From MED-G105 sp039819085 (lineage in GTDB: Bacteria; Pseudomonadota; Alphaproteobacteria; Caulobacterales; Parvularculaceae): a stretch of 64,000 nucleotides of DNA. Shown here one piece after another: positions 1-8,392 of this stretch (positions are counted from its first letter, which is position 1; each line of letters opens with the position of its first letter). Below the pieces are notes generated by a model. It was not told the origin of the DNA, made no database searches, and worked only from the letters and a program-made list of their open reading frames with translations. The position numbers were made by a program, and so were the translations under genes. The stretch is taken from positions 62,001-126,000 of the forward strand of contig JBCBSQ010000006.1 in assembly GCA_039819085.1 (NCBI GenBank), written 5' to 3'.

Positions 1-306
1 ACTATTGGCGTTGTATGGGTGGTTTTCCACCTGGCGGCGCTGATTCAGGTCGGCCGATCGGCGGAGTGGATCTTTTGGTGGGCGGTCGGCACGCTCGCCA
101 TCCGCATTTTCATGACGCGGCTTTACAACGCCGCCGGCGCGAGCGTCTTTCTTGTGTCATTGTTCCACGCGTCGCAGAACGTCTCGTGGCAGGCCTACCC
201 GGTGCGCGGGTCGCACTATGATCCGCGGCTATTCGGAGCGCTATTCGTGCTCTGCGCGCTTGTGGCTTTCGCCATGCGGCGTCCTTCCAACAGCCGCTCC
301 GCTTAG
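1..306 (+). CDS. CPBP-family intramembrane metalloprotease, C-terminal fragment
   Basis: The reading frame is open from the first base, so the gene begins outside the window and only about 101 residues are visible. They are hydrophobic, with two or three membrane segments. A Phe-x-x-x-His-like pattern (VWVVFHL) lies near the left edge, and an F-H-A-S-Q-N block follows about 45 residues later. These match the second and third conserved metal-site motifs of CPBP/CAAX-like proteases. The family cleaves or modifies peptides in the membrane; some members are immunity proteins. The substrate cannot be told from this fragment. The stop overlaps the stop of the convergent lysK by 4 bp. The family call is moderate because the EExxxR motif lies outside the window. 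Confidence 0.6.
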   Translation, partial: TIGVVWVVFHLAALIQVGRSAEWIFWWAVGTLAIRIFMTRLYNAAGASVFLVSLFHASQNVSWQAYPVRGSHYDPRLFGALFVLCALVAFAMRRPSNSRSA

Positions 307-1895
307 CCCCGCGCAAGCGCCTTATCGATCAGGTCCGCCGTCGCCGCCGCGCCATAGATCTTGGCGAACGGTCCCATACGCGGGCCTTCCGACTGGCCGA
401 AGACGACTTCGTAAAGGCCCTTGAACCAGTCGCGGATGTTTTCGAACTCCTGCGCCTTGCCGGCGGAAAACGTCGCGGTCTGATAGTCGTCCTCGCTGGC
501 GTCGTCGCCGAGCGCGCGCAAGGCCGCGCTTAACGCTTCAAGGGCGGCGCGCTCTTTTTCCGTGGGCGCGCGGAAAGACTTCTTCGGCGCGACGAAGCGA
601 TCGAAATAGGCGCGCGCGTGCGCGATCATGTCATCCGTCGCCGAAAGGGTCGCTTCGTCCGCATCGGGACGATATTTGCGAATGAAGCCCTTCAGGAGGT
701 CCTTGTCCGCGTCGCCGACGGCGCTGACGAGCGTTAGCAGCATGCCATAGCTGACGGGCGGCGTCGTTTCCGGCGGCGCGCCCTCATGGATGTGCCAGGC
801 GGGATTGTCGACCGCTTTTGCGCCCTCCTGTGAGCGGAACTTCTCGACGTGCGCCCAGTAATCGTCCGCGGTCTTCGGGATAATGTCGAAGTAGAGCTTC
901 TTCGCCGCCTTCGGGTTCTGGAACATGAAAAGCGCCAGGCTTTCCGGCGATGCGTAGGTCAGCCACTCGTCGATCGATATGCCGTTGCCTTTGGTTTTTG
1001 AGATTTTCTTGCCTTCCTCGTCGAGGAAGAGCTGGTAGTTGAAACCGGCGGGCGGCTCCGCGCCGAGCGCGCGGGCGATACGTGAGGACAGCCGAACGGA
1101 TTCAGTTAGGTCTTCGCCGGACATTTCATAGTCGACGCCGAGCGCCACCCAGCGGCCCGCCCAGTCGGCTTTCCATTGCAGCTTCGCCGCGCCCCCGAGA
1201 ACAGAGCCTTCCGTGCGCGCTCCATCTTCGTCCTCGAAGACGATGCGGCCTGTCTCAGCGTCGTATTCGATGAGCGGCACGTAGAGAACGCGCCCGGTCT
1301 TCGGCGAAAGCGGCAGAATGGGGGAATAGGTCGCGCGCCGCTCTTCGCCGAGGGTTGGCAGGATGATCTCCATCACCGCGTCGTAATTCTTCAGGACACG
1401 CAGCATTGTCTCGTCAAACGCGCCTGAACGGTACTGCTCCGTCGCCGACAGGAATTCATAGTCGAAGCTGAACTGGTCGAGGAACGCCCGCAAGGCGGCG
1501 TTGTTGTGGTGGGCGAAGCTCGGGTGCTCTGTGTCGAAGGGGTTGGGCACAGAGGTTAAGGGCTTTTGGAGGTGCGGCTCGAGGCGGTCCTGGTTCGGCA
1601 GTTGCGGCGGCACTTTGCGCATGCCGTCCATGTCATCGGAGAAGCAGATGAGGCGCGTCGGGCGGGCGGTGAGCGCTTCAAAGGCGCGCCGCACCATGGT
1701 CGTGCGCACCACTTCGCCGAATGTGCCGATATGCGGCGGACCTGAAGGTCCGTAGCCGGTCTGAAAGACGATCGGGCGATCTTCCGCGCCGCCGCTCTCC
1801 ATCTTCGAGAGGCGTTTGATGAGCGCGCGCGCCTCGGCGAACGGCCAGGCTTTGGCCGCTTCGAAATCCTCATGGGTGAATGCGCGCGCAGGCAT
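303..1895 (-). CDS. lysK: Lysyl-tRNA synthetase, class I
   Basis: This cytoplasmic enzyme charges tRNA-Lys with lysine using ATP. The 530-residue protein has the class I Rossmann signatures: GPPHIGT at residues 52-58 (HIGH motif) and KKISKTKG near residue 295 (KMSKS motif). Class I LysRS is typical of Archaea, spirochaetes and alphaproteobacteria, whereas most other bacteria use the unrelated class II LysS. The ATG at 1895 has a GGAG about 10 nt upstream on the minus strand, and the length is normal for the family. It is transcribed alone, with no operon partner visible. The identification is strong. Confidence 0.96.
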   Translation of the reverse strand: MPARAFTHEDFEAAKAWPFAEARALIKRLSKMESGGAEDRPIVFQTGYGPSGPPHIGTFGEVVRTTMVRRAFEALTARPTRLICFSDDMDGMRKVPPQLPNQDRLEPHLQKPLTSVPNPFDTEHPSFAHHNNAALRAFLDQFSFDYEFLSATEQYRSGAFDETMLRVLKNYDAVMEIILPTLGEERRATYSPILPLSPKTGRVLYVPLIEYDAETGRIVFEDEDGARTEGSVLGGAAKLQWKADWAGRWVALGVDYEMSGEDLTESVRLSSRIARALGAEPPAGFNYQLFLDEEGKKISKTKGNGISIDEWLTYASPESLALFMFQNPKAAKKLYFDIIPKTADDYWAHVEKFRSQEGAKAVDNPAWHIHEGAPPETTPPVSYGMLLTLVSAVGDADKDLLKGFIRKYRPDADEATLSATDDMIAHARAYFDRFVAPKKSFRAPTEKERAALEALSAALRALGDDASEDDYQTATFSAGKAQEFENIRDWFKGLYEVVFGQSEGPRMGPFAKIYGAAATADLIDKALARG

Positions 1896-2110
1896 GACGT
1901 CGTGTCTCCGGAAGTGGCGTCGAATTGAAGAATCTGCTTCGTGGACACAACGCAGGCGGATTTGTCAAACTGACCTGGATGAATCCGAACGCGCGCGCCG
2001 CGGCCGGCGCCGGTTCCGTTTCGGGCCGGCGTGCTTTACCGGTTTGCGCAGGTCCGCTTGATTGACCGCGAGATCCGGTTGACCGCGAAAACCAAAGGAG
2101 GCCGAATTAC

Positions 2111-2551
2111 ATGTCCGCAGAAGGCGTCGTTCCGCTTACGCCGCAGGAGGCGGTGATCTATTTGATGGTCATGACGTCCGCGTCCGACGGCTCGATCACG
2201 GATACTGAATTGCGCACGATCGGTCGCGTGGTGCGGTCGTTTCCGCTGTTCTCCGAAGCCGATGAGCAAGGCCTAGTGGAGACGTCGGAGGGCTGCGGAC
2301 GCCTGATGGCGATGGATGACGGCCTGCATCGCGTGCTGGAATCGGCGGCTGCCGCTTTGCCGTCGCATCTGTCGGAAACGGCCTACGCCGCCGTAGTCGA
2401 CGTCGTCACGGCGGATGAACGCCTCGAAATGACTGAAATCCGGGTCCTGGAGCTCATTCGAGATGCGTTGAAGGTGCCGGACGCCGGCGCCGAAGCGATC
2501 GAACACGCCGCGCGCGCGCGTCATCTAACGGTGGACGAAGTCTCGTCTTAG
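2111..2551 (+). CDS. TerB-family (tellurite resistance B-like) protein
   Basis: This is a 146-residue, all-helical, acidic protein. The pattern AVIYLMVMTSASDGSITDTE, then a second half with VVTADERLEMTE, is the duplicated acidic helix motif of TerB domains. In structurally known members these acidic residues bind metal ions. The cellular role of stand-alone TerB proteins is poorly defined (membrane stress, tellurite, phage response), so no pathway is assigned. An excellent Shine-Dalgarno (AAAGGAGG) lies about 10 nt before the ATG. The gene stands alone between two oppositely oriented genes, and no ter operon partners are nearby. Confidence 0.8.
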   Translation: MSAEGVVPLTPQEAVIYLMVMTSASDGSITDTELRTIGRVVRSFPLFSEADEQGLVETSEGCGRLMAMDDGLHRVLESAAAALPSHLSETAYAAVVDVVTADERLEMTEIRVLELIRDALKVPDAGAEAIEHAARARHLTVDEVSS

Positions 2552-2591
2552 CCGCGCTCGCACGCGTCGCCTTCCGGTCAGACGCGCCAAA

Positions 2592-3476
2592 TCAGAATGG
2601 CGCGTCTTCGCGGCGATAGTCTTCAGGCGGCGTCCAAAGCCCGGGCGGCGGGGACATATCCGCTGCGGCGACGAGACGCGTCGTCGTCGGTCCATCCGGG
2701 CCATCGGGCTCCGAGCCGCCGACGGGAACTCGACCGTCAAGCTGGTCAAGGTACTGAAAGGGCCCGCGCGCGCCGGCCGTCGCAAAGCCGCCCATCGCCT
2801 TCTCCATTCTGCCGAACAAGTCGCGCATGCGGTCCCGCATCACCGCGCCGCCTTCAACCTCGGACGTCTTTACGGCCCAGATCTCACCATCGGGCGCCCC
2901 ATCCTGAGTGATCTGGTACTTCGCCGCGGACGTCCCCATTACATTCACTGACCCTTTCGCGCGCGCGATTTCATAGACGGGCGCTTTTGCGATGCCAGGA
3001 AAGCCGGCGCCGGCGCCCATGCCGGGCAGATTGGCCATGGCGCTTTCGGCCGCTGCGCGCTCGTCCGGCGACAGGTTCGCCATGGCGTCGGCCATCGCCG
3101 CCCTCATCTGCTCCTGGACCGCGCCCATATTGATGTCCGCCGCCTCAATCTGCTCGCGGACCGCTGCGGTTGTAGCGGCCATATCGGCCATCTTGATGAC
3201 AAAGTAGGAGCGATTGTCGTGATCGATGACGACAAGCTCGTCGCTTGCGCCAAGCAGCATTACTTCGACGTTCTCGCCGCCATCCGACACCGTCATCTTG
3301 ATGTTGCTTGCGCTCGCCCAGATCTCAGAGGTTTCGGTCGATCCGTCCTGTTTTGCGGTCTCGACGCGCCAGCGCGTTTCCGCATTCGCCGCCTGAACCG
3401 CAAGCGCGATAACCGCCGCGAGGCTGCCCGCGCAGATTTCCCTGGCGCGACGCGCGTTTTGTTTCCTGTTGAGCAT
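2592..3476 (-). CDS. Secreted DUF4412-type protein
   Basis: The frame is open further upstream, but the start at 3476 is preferred. It has a GGGGAGGAG ribosome site 6-7 nt upstream and opens directly into a signal peptide (about residues 1-36, ending near VQAANA). The mature protein of about 260 residues begins ETRWRVETAK and has the beta-rich pattern in which a modified phenotype (INMTVSDGGENVEVMLLG) and 'VVIDHDNRSYFVI' recur, typical of DUF4412 periplasmic proteins. The middle contains a long Ala/Met/Glu-rich helical stretch (VREQIEAADINMGAVQEQM). Function is unknown. It is monocistronic and divergent from the P450 gene. Confidence 0.7.
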   Translation of the reverse strand: MLNRKQNARRAREICAGSLAAVIALAVQAANAETRWRVETAKQDGSTETSEIWASASNIKMTVSDGGENVEVMLLGASDELVVIDHDNRSYFVIKMADMAATTAAVREQIEAADINMGAVQEQMRAAMADAMANLSPDERAAAESAMANLPGMGAGAGFPGIAKAPVYEIARAKGSVNVMGTSAAKYQITQDGAPDGEIWAVKTSEVEGGAVMRDRMRDLFGRMEKAMGGFATAGARGPFQYLDQLDGRVPVGGSEPDGPDGPTTTRLVAAADMSPPPGLWTPPEDYRREDAPF

Positions 3477-3709
3477 GTGCGTCTCCTCCCCAAACTGAAT
3501 GATAAACCGCCTTGCGCCTCGAGGCCGAGGCGACGCCCGCAGAAACGCTAAGGCGGAGCGCGCGCGTCTGTCCAGCGATCTGTTCGGCGGTCTGTTCGAC
3601 GGTCTGGGCCGCGTTTCGGAGGCGCCATCCGCCGGTCGGCCGCCACTTTTGGGCGACGTCGGCGCTGATGTCCTGTAAGGTCCAGGCAAAACAAGACCCG
3701 GGAGAACGC

Positions 3710-4915
3710 ATGGACGCGGCCGCGAACGAGCTTATCCAGATGGAGGCGCAAGCGCCGGGCGAAGACGACCACGCCTATTTCCGACGCTACCGCGAAGCGG
3801 CGCCGGTGGCGCGCTCAGCCGTCGGGGTGCCGGTCGTGCTTCGCCACGAGCATATCGCGCGGATGATCGACCCGGCGACGACGCGCCAGCTCGAAACAGA
3901 AGCGCTGTTGATGTTCGGGGTCACCTCCGGACCGATCTGGGATCTCTACCAGACGTCAATGCTGTTCTCGAACGGCGAGGCGCACGCGCGAAGGCGCGGG
4001 CCGGTCGCGAAGACGTTCGCCTTCAAGCTGATCGAAGAGGTGCGCGGCGAGGTCCGCGCTATGGCTGAAAGGATCGTTGAACAGGCCATCGGACAACAGC
4101 CATTTGACTTCCTGAACGATTTCGCCGGCGACATTCCGGCCCGCGTGATCGCCGGGATTCTCGGCGTCGCCGCGGAGGATGCGCAGAAGTTCCGGGGCCT
4201 TGTCTATCAGGGCGTTCGAGCCGTCGGCGTTCATGAAGAAGAAGAGCGCCCGGCGATCGAAGCGGCGATTGACGCCTTGCGGGCCTATGTCGGCGGGTTG
4301 ATTGGCGCGCGCAAGGCGGCGCCGAAGGACGATTTCCTCTCGGATTACAATGACGCCGCCGCCGCGCGCGGCGATCTCAGCGAAGATGAAGTCCGCGCTC
4401 AGGTGCTGACGCTCATTGCGGCGGGCTCGGACACGACCCGCCTCGCAATCTGCTCGTCCCTCAACCAGCTCCTTGCCCACCCTGCGCAATGGCGGGCGTT
4501 CTGCGAAGACCCGGAGGGGCTAAAGCGCCAGGTCGCCGAAGAAGGACTTCGGTTCGATCCGTCCGTCGCAAGTTTTCCGCGCGTCGCCACCGCCGACATC
4601 GAGATCGACGGCTATATTCTCCCGGCGGGCGGCTTTGTCGGGATTTCGACCATGTCCGCCATGCGTGACGCCGCCGTCTACCGAGACGCGGACGCATTCG
4701 ACATATTCCGCGAGGACCACCCGAAGTGGCATCCGGTCTTCGGCGCCGGCGCGCACAGGTGCCTTGGAGAGGCGCTCGCGAAAATCGAGCTGGAGGAGAC
4801 CCTGGCGGCCATTGCGACGCTTGCCCCGCGCACGCGGCTCTCCGGGGACGCGCCGGTGATCAAGGGCCTGCGAGGCGTCCGCCAAATCGACCGCATGGAC
4901 GTCGTCTTCGGCTGA
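3710..4915 (+). CDS. Cytochrome P450
   Basis: This is a soluble bacterial haem monooxygenase of 401 residues. Visible signatures are the I-helix oxygen-activation motif AAGSDTTR near residues 237-244, the K-helix E-x-x-R in EEGLRFDPS, and the haem-ligand loop FGAGAHRCLG with the thiolate Cys at about residue 351. The ATG at 3710 has a GGGAG site upstream. It is preferred over an earlier in-frame start, which would add a non-P450 Arg-rich leader. No ferredoxin or ferredoxin reductase is adjacent, so electrons must come from elsewhere. Lipid, sterol or terpenoid substrates are common in such alphaproteobacterial CYPs, but the substrate here cannot be inferred. Confidence 0.93.
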   Translation: MDAAANELIQMEAQAPGEDDHAYFRRYREAAPVARSAVGVPVVLRHEHIARMIDPATTRQLETEALLMFGVTSGPIWDLYQTSMLFSNGEAHARRRGPVAKTFAFKLIEEVRGEVRAMAERIVEQAIGQQPFDFLNDFAGDIPARVIAGILGVAAEDAQKFRGLVYQGVRAVGVHEEEERPAIEAAIDALRAYVGGLIGARKAAPKDDFLSDYNDAAAARGDLSEDEVRAQVLTLIAAGSDTTRLAICSSLNQLLAHPAQWRAFCEDPEGLKRQVAEEGLRFDPSVASFPRVATADIEIDGYILPAGGFVGISTMSAMRDAAVYRDADAFDIFREDHPKWHPVFGAGAHRCLGEALAKIELEETLAAIATLAPRTRLSGDAPVIKGLRGVRQIDRMDVVFG

Positions 4916-5283
4916 TCGCTGCGCCTCACTTTTCAATCTCATTTCGATCTCGAAACGCCGCTTAGCGTGTTTGCGACACTCGGGGCGCAGACCGGGCTCG
5001 CCCGGCGCTCCGGCGGGACCCCCCGCGTCGCTCGCTGAGGGGGAGGCGCCTCGAACCGCTGATTTGATTTTTGATGATTTCTAATCAGAAAATCAGATTC
5101 GATGATCCAAATCATTGCGAAGATTGATCGGAAATCGTTTGATAGGGATCGCTTATGGTTGAATAGGCATTTTCGATCGACACGCCAGGACGTGGCGGGG
5201 GCGTCATCTTTTCGGCCGGTTGGCGGCGTGCGGGAGATCTGAGCGCGATATTATTTGTGTACAGAAGATAAGGAGACGTTGTC
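4916..5283. promoter_or_regulatory. Intergenic region upstream of carbonic anhydrase, with AT-rich inverted repeat
   Basis: This 368-bp stretch has no convincing gene. The first part is GC-rich; a C5/G5 stem (about 5020-5043) without a U-run may end the P450 transcript weakly. From 5058 to 5165 it becomes markedly AT-rich with repeated GATT/AATC words. An imperfect palindrome spans 5075-5095 (TGATTT...AAATCA arms), compatible with an operator. A GGAG ribosome site sits about 10 nt before the carbonic anhydrase ATG. I could not assign a confident -35/-10 pair. Confidence 0.35.
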
Positions 5284-5949
5284 ATGCCCCGCTTCGCCAC
5301 TGGAGTTGTTAAGTTCCAGAACGAGGTCTACCCGGACAAGAAGGAGCTGTTCGAACGCCTCGATCAGGGCCAGTCGCCCGAAGCGCTTTTCATCACATGC
5401 TCAGACTCGCGGATTGAAACCGCGATGATCACTCAGACCGATCCAGGCGAGCTTTTCATCTGCCGGAACGCCGGCAACATTGTGCCGCCGCCCTCGACCC
5501 AGACTGGGGGCATGTCCGCCTCCATCGAATTCGCGGTTGCGGTCCTGCAGGTGCCCCACATCGTCATCTGCGGCCATACCCAGTGCGGCGCCATGAAGGG
5601 CGCGATGAACCCGGAGGCGCTTGACGCGCTTCCTTACGTTCGCGACTGGCTGGCCTACGCGCGCGCCGCGGTCGAGATCGTTGATGAGCTTGGCCAAGAC
5701 CTCGACGAAGACGCCAGAATGCGAATGCTTCTTGAACAGAATGTGATCTTGCAGCTCCAGCATCTGAAGGCGCATCCGAGCGTCGCGCGCCGCGTCGCGA
5801 AAGGCGATCTGACGCTGCATGGCTGGGTCTATGACATCAAGACCGGGGCTGTTGACGCCTATGACGAGGCGTCGGGCGAGTTTTGTTCCGTAAACGATCG
5901 GTACGCCGAGCAAATGGCGCGTATGGCGGCGGGTGAGTGCGCGGCCTAG
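5284..5949 (+). CDS. Beta-class carbonic anhydrase
   Basis: The enzyme interconverts CO2 and bicarbonate in the cytoplasm. The 221-residue protein carries the canonical zinc site: C39-S-D41-S-R43 (CSDSR) and H98-T-Q-C101 (CGHTQCGAMKG). Asp41/Arg43 form the usual gate dyad. Length and motifs match prokaryotic beta-CAs of the Can/CynT group. It starts at an ATG with AAGGAG upstream and lies 79 bp before a SulP transporter on the same strand. That pairing suggests the enzyme captures imported bicarbonate or supplies it to carboxylases. A distinct second bicarbonate system (sbtA-sbtB) lies 19 kb away in this window. Confidence 0.95.
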   Translation: MPRFATGVVKFQNEVYPDKKELFERLDQGQSPEALFITCSDSRIETAMITQTDPGELFICRNAGNIVPPPSTQTGGMSASIEFAVAVLQVPHIVICGHTQCGAMKGAMNPEALDALPYVRDWLAYARAAVEIVDELGQDLDEDARMRMLLEQNVILQLQHLKAHPSVARRVAKGDLTLHGWVYDIKTGAVDAYDEASGEFCSVNDRYAEQMARMAAGECAA

Positions 5950-6028
5950 GCGGCGTTCGCTGGCGCGCGCCAGGCGGGCGCTATCATTTACCAAAGCGTG
6001 ATTTGATTGACAGTTAGGGAATATTGGC

Positions 6029-7738
6029 ATGACGACAGCCGCCTCGACTGAGACGCCCGACGCAAGGCGTAGCCATTTTGACTTTTCAAACCTCCGCGGC
6101 GACATCCTCGGCGGCGTTACGGCGGGCGTCGTCGCGCTGCCGCTTGCGCTCGCCTTTGGCGAGGCGTCCGGCGCAGGGCCGATCGCAGGGCTTTGGGGCG
6201 CGATCTTCGTCGGTTTCTTCGCCGCCCTATTCGGCGGCACAGGCTCGCAGGTCTCCGGTCCGACAGGACCGATGATCGTCGTTTTCGCGGGCGTTTTCGC
6301 ATCGCTCTCCGGCGATCCGGCGTTAGTCTTCGCTGCGGTTGTGCTTGCCGGGCTCTTGCAGATCGTGATGGGCGTCCTGAAGCTTGGTCAGTACATCAAG
6401 CTTGTGCCGTATCCGGTGGTTTCAGGCTTCATGAGCGGGATCGGCGCGATCATCATCGCGCTGCAGGTCTCAAGGCTGTTCGGGCACGAACCACTGGAGC
6501 CGGGCACGATCCCCGCCCTCGCGGCGATCCCCGGCGCCGTAGCGACGCCGGTCTGGCCGGCGCTATTCGTTGGATTGATATCGCTTGGAACCGTGTTCTT
6601 CTGGCCGAAATCCTTCGGGCGGTTTGTGCCCGGCGCGCTCGCCGCGCTCGTCTTCGGCACGACGGCGAGTCTCTTTGTTGGTCTGCCGAGCGGTTTGACC
6701 CTTGGTGAGATTCCCACCGGCCTGCCGACGTTCACAATGCCGGCGTTGAACGCGGACGCGGCGGGCGTCATCATCGAAGCGGCGATCATATTGGCGCTTC
6801 TCGGCGCGATTGACAGTCTTTTGACGTCGCTTGTCGCCGATTCGATGACTGGCACCCGCCATGAATCAAACAAAGAGCTGATCGGTCAGGGCATCGGCAA
6901 TTCCGTCGCCGGCCTGTTTGGCGCGATCCCTGGCGCCGGCGCGACGATGCGCACCGTCGTCAACATCCGGTCCGGCGGCGAGACCCGCATTTCCGGCATG
7001 GCCCATTCACTGGTGCTCGTCGCGGCGGCGCTCCCGCTGGCGGGTCTTGCGTCGAACATTCCGCATGCGGTGTTGGCGGGCATTCTCGTCAAAGTCGGCT
7101 ACGACATAGTGGACTGGAGCTATATCGCGCGCGCGCATCGCGGACCCCGTTGGGATCTCGCGCTAATGGCGCTCGTTCTGGGACTGACGGTCTTTGTTGA
7201 CCTTATCACGGCCGTCGCCGTCGGCGTCGTCCTCGCCGCCCTCGCCTATGTGAAGCAGATCGCCGACATCCAGATCAAGGCGGCCACTGAGGCGCGGCCA
7301 CGGGTCGATGACCCGGAGGAGCGCGCGCTCCTGGATCTCGCGGACGGCAAGATCCTGCTGTTCGATTTCGCCGGCGGTCCGTTGAGTTTCGGGGCGGCCG
7401 CCGATCTCGGCCACCATGTGCGCGAACGGGTGAGCAAAGGCGCACAGGCCGTCGTGCTTGATTTTACATACGTTCCGTCGATCGATCTGTCCGCGGCGCG
7501 CGCCGTTGAGACGATCCTCCTCGACGCAAAGGAAGCGAACAATCGCGTCTTTTTCGCAGGCGTGAACGATGATGTGCAACGGGTGCTGACGGGTCTCAAT
7601 GTGGATGAAAGCCTGCCCGCCGATGGACGGCTAAACACCCGCGCCGAGGCGTTGCGCGCGGCGCTTGCTGAGGTCGCCGACCGCATGCCAAGCGAGAAGC
7701 TGATGGGCGTTTCGCCAACTCATCTGCCTGCTGAATAA
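6029..7738 (+). CDS. SulP-family anion transporter (probable bicarbonate) with STAS domain
   Basis: This is an inner-membrane transporter of 569 residues. Residues about 20-410 form the SulP membrane core, with the signature GLPLALAFG-like first helix region and VSGPTGPMIVVFAG. The cytoplasmic C-terminus (about 440-550) is a STAS domain containing VVLDFTYVPSIDLSAARAVE. SulP proteins carry sulfate, bicarbonate or dicarboxylates. Coupling to the carbonic anhydrase gene immediately upstream favours Na+-dependent bicarbonate uptake of the BicA/DauA type, but the substrate is inferred from context only. A strong stem-loop follows the stop. Confidence 0.88.
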   Translation: MTTAASTETPDARRSHFDFSNLRGDILGGVTAGVVALPLALAFGEASGAGPIAGLWGAIFVGFFAALFGGTGSQVSGPTGPMIVVFAGVFASLSGDPALVFAAVVLAGLLQIVMGVLKLGQYIKLVPYPVVSGFMSGIGAIIIALQVSRLFGHEPLEPGTIPALAAIPGAVATPVWPALFVGLISLGTVFFWPKSFGRFVPGALAALVFGTTASLFVGLPSGLTLGEIPTGLPTFTMPALNADAAGVIIEAAIILALLGAIDSLLTSLVADSMTGTRHESNKELIGQGIGNSVAGLFGAIPGAGATMRTVVNIRSGGETRISGMAHSLVLVAAALPLAGLASNIPHAVLAGILVKVGYDIVDWSYIARAHRGPRWDLALMALVLGLTVFVDLITAVAVGVVLAALAYVKQIADIQIKAATEARPRVDDPEERALLDLADGKILLFDFAGGPLSFGAAADLGHHVRERVSKGAQAVVLDFTYVPSIDLSAARAVETILLDAKEANNRVFFAGVNDDVQRVLTGLNVDESLPADGRLNTRAEALRAALAEVADRMPSEKLMGVSPTHLPAE

Positions 7739-7753
7739 GTTAACGATTTGGAT

Positions 7754-7780
7754 CCCGCGCCCAACCTCGTCGGGCGCGGG
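7754..7780. terminator. Stem-loop between sulP gene and convergent UrcA gene
   Basis: A perfect 9-bp inverted repeat (7754-7762 with 7772-7780) has a 9-nt loop and lies 16 bp after the SulP stop codon. It sits between convergent genes, so it may serve both. A clear U-run is missing on the plus side, so terminator strength is uncertain. Confidence 0.6.
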
Positions 7781-7799
7781 GGACAGGCGTCGACAGCCG

Positions 7800-8117
7800 T
7801 CAGGATGCGTCGCCCCGGTGCAAGGCCGTAAGGCGGGCGTCGCCGGAATCCTTGACCCAGTCGCTGACGAGCTTTGAACTGCATTCAAGCTGCATCCGGC
7901 GCCTTGCAACGCTGGTGCGGCCGACCTCGCAAACCGTCGCGGCGCTCTTCTTCATCCGTCTGTAGACGGCGTTTGCGCCGCTCGTGGTTTCGACCTCATA
8001 GGCCATATACCTGAATTGGTGGGAGCCGGCGTTTGGCGGATCGCCTGCCGCGGCGGCGGTCGTGAGCGCGCACGTCGCGAAGACGGTGGTGAGGGCGGAT
8101 GACGTCAGGCGGGGCAT
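7800..8117 (-). CDS. UrcA-family secreted small protein
   Basis: This is a 105-residue protein with a cleavable signal peptide (about residues 1-24, ending TAAAAG). The mature part has the UrcA pattern: an F-x-Y-x-x-x-E start (FRYMAYEVETTSGANAVYRRM), then a Cys (AATVCEVGR) and a second Cys in MQLECSSKLV that probably form a disulfide. The family is widespread in Caulobacterales and sphingomonads and has no settled function. The ATG has a GGAG about 10 nt upstream. It is monocistronic. Confidence 0.75.
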   Translation of the reverse strand: MPRLTSSALTTVFATCALTTAAAAGDPPNAGSHQFRYMAYEVETTSGANAVYRRMKKSAATVCEVGRTSVARRRMQLECSSKLVSDWVKDSGDARLTALHRGDAS

Positions 8118-8392
8118 TGGGGTTACTCCAGTTCTAAAGGCTCTTTTGAAGCCATGGCTACCGCCCTCTGTCGCGCCGATCTGAGGTCCGAATTCTTGTT
8201 CACGCCGACCGCCGGCCCATGTCCTGGCGGCTCATCCGTGAGCGTCTTATCGCGGACGCCATCGCGTGTTTCCCAGTTGGCGACGTTAATATCGCAGGGC
8301 CTGCGCGCGGCGGGAAGTCGGACCGTCGTGGAGATCCCACGGGACGTCGCGTTTCAGAACGCTTCGTCGCAAACTCAGATGGGACGCGAAAA
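8118..8392. other. Intergenic region without a recognised gene
   Basis: This 275-bp stretch lies between the promoter side of the UrcA gene and the 3' end of the SLC13 symporter gene. Short overlapping open frames on the plus strand continue into the symporter coding sequence and have no recognisable protein content. I see no clear terminator for the symporter transcript here. Confidence 0.4.
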
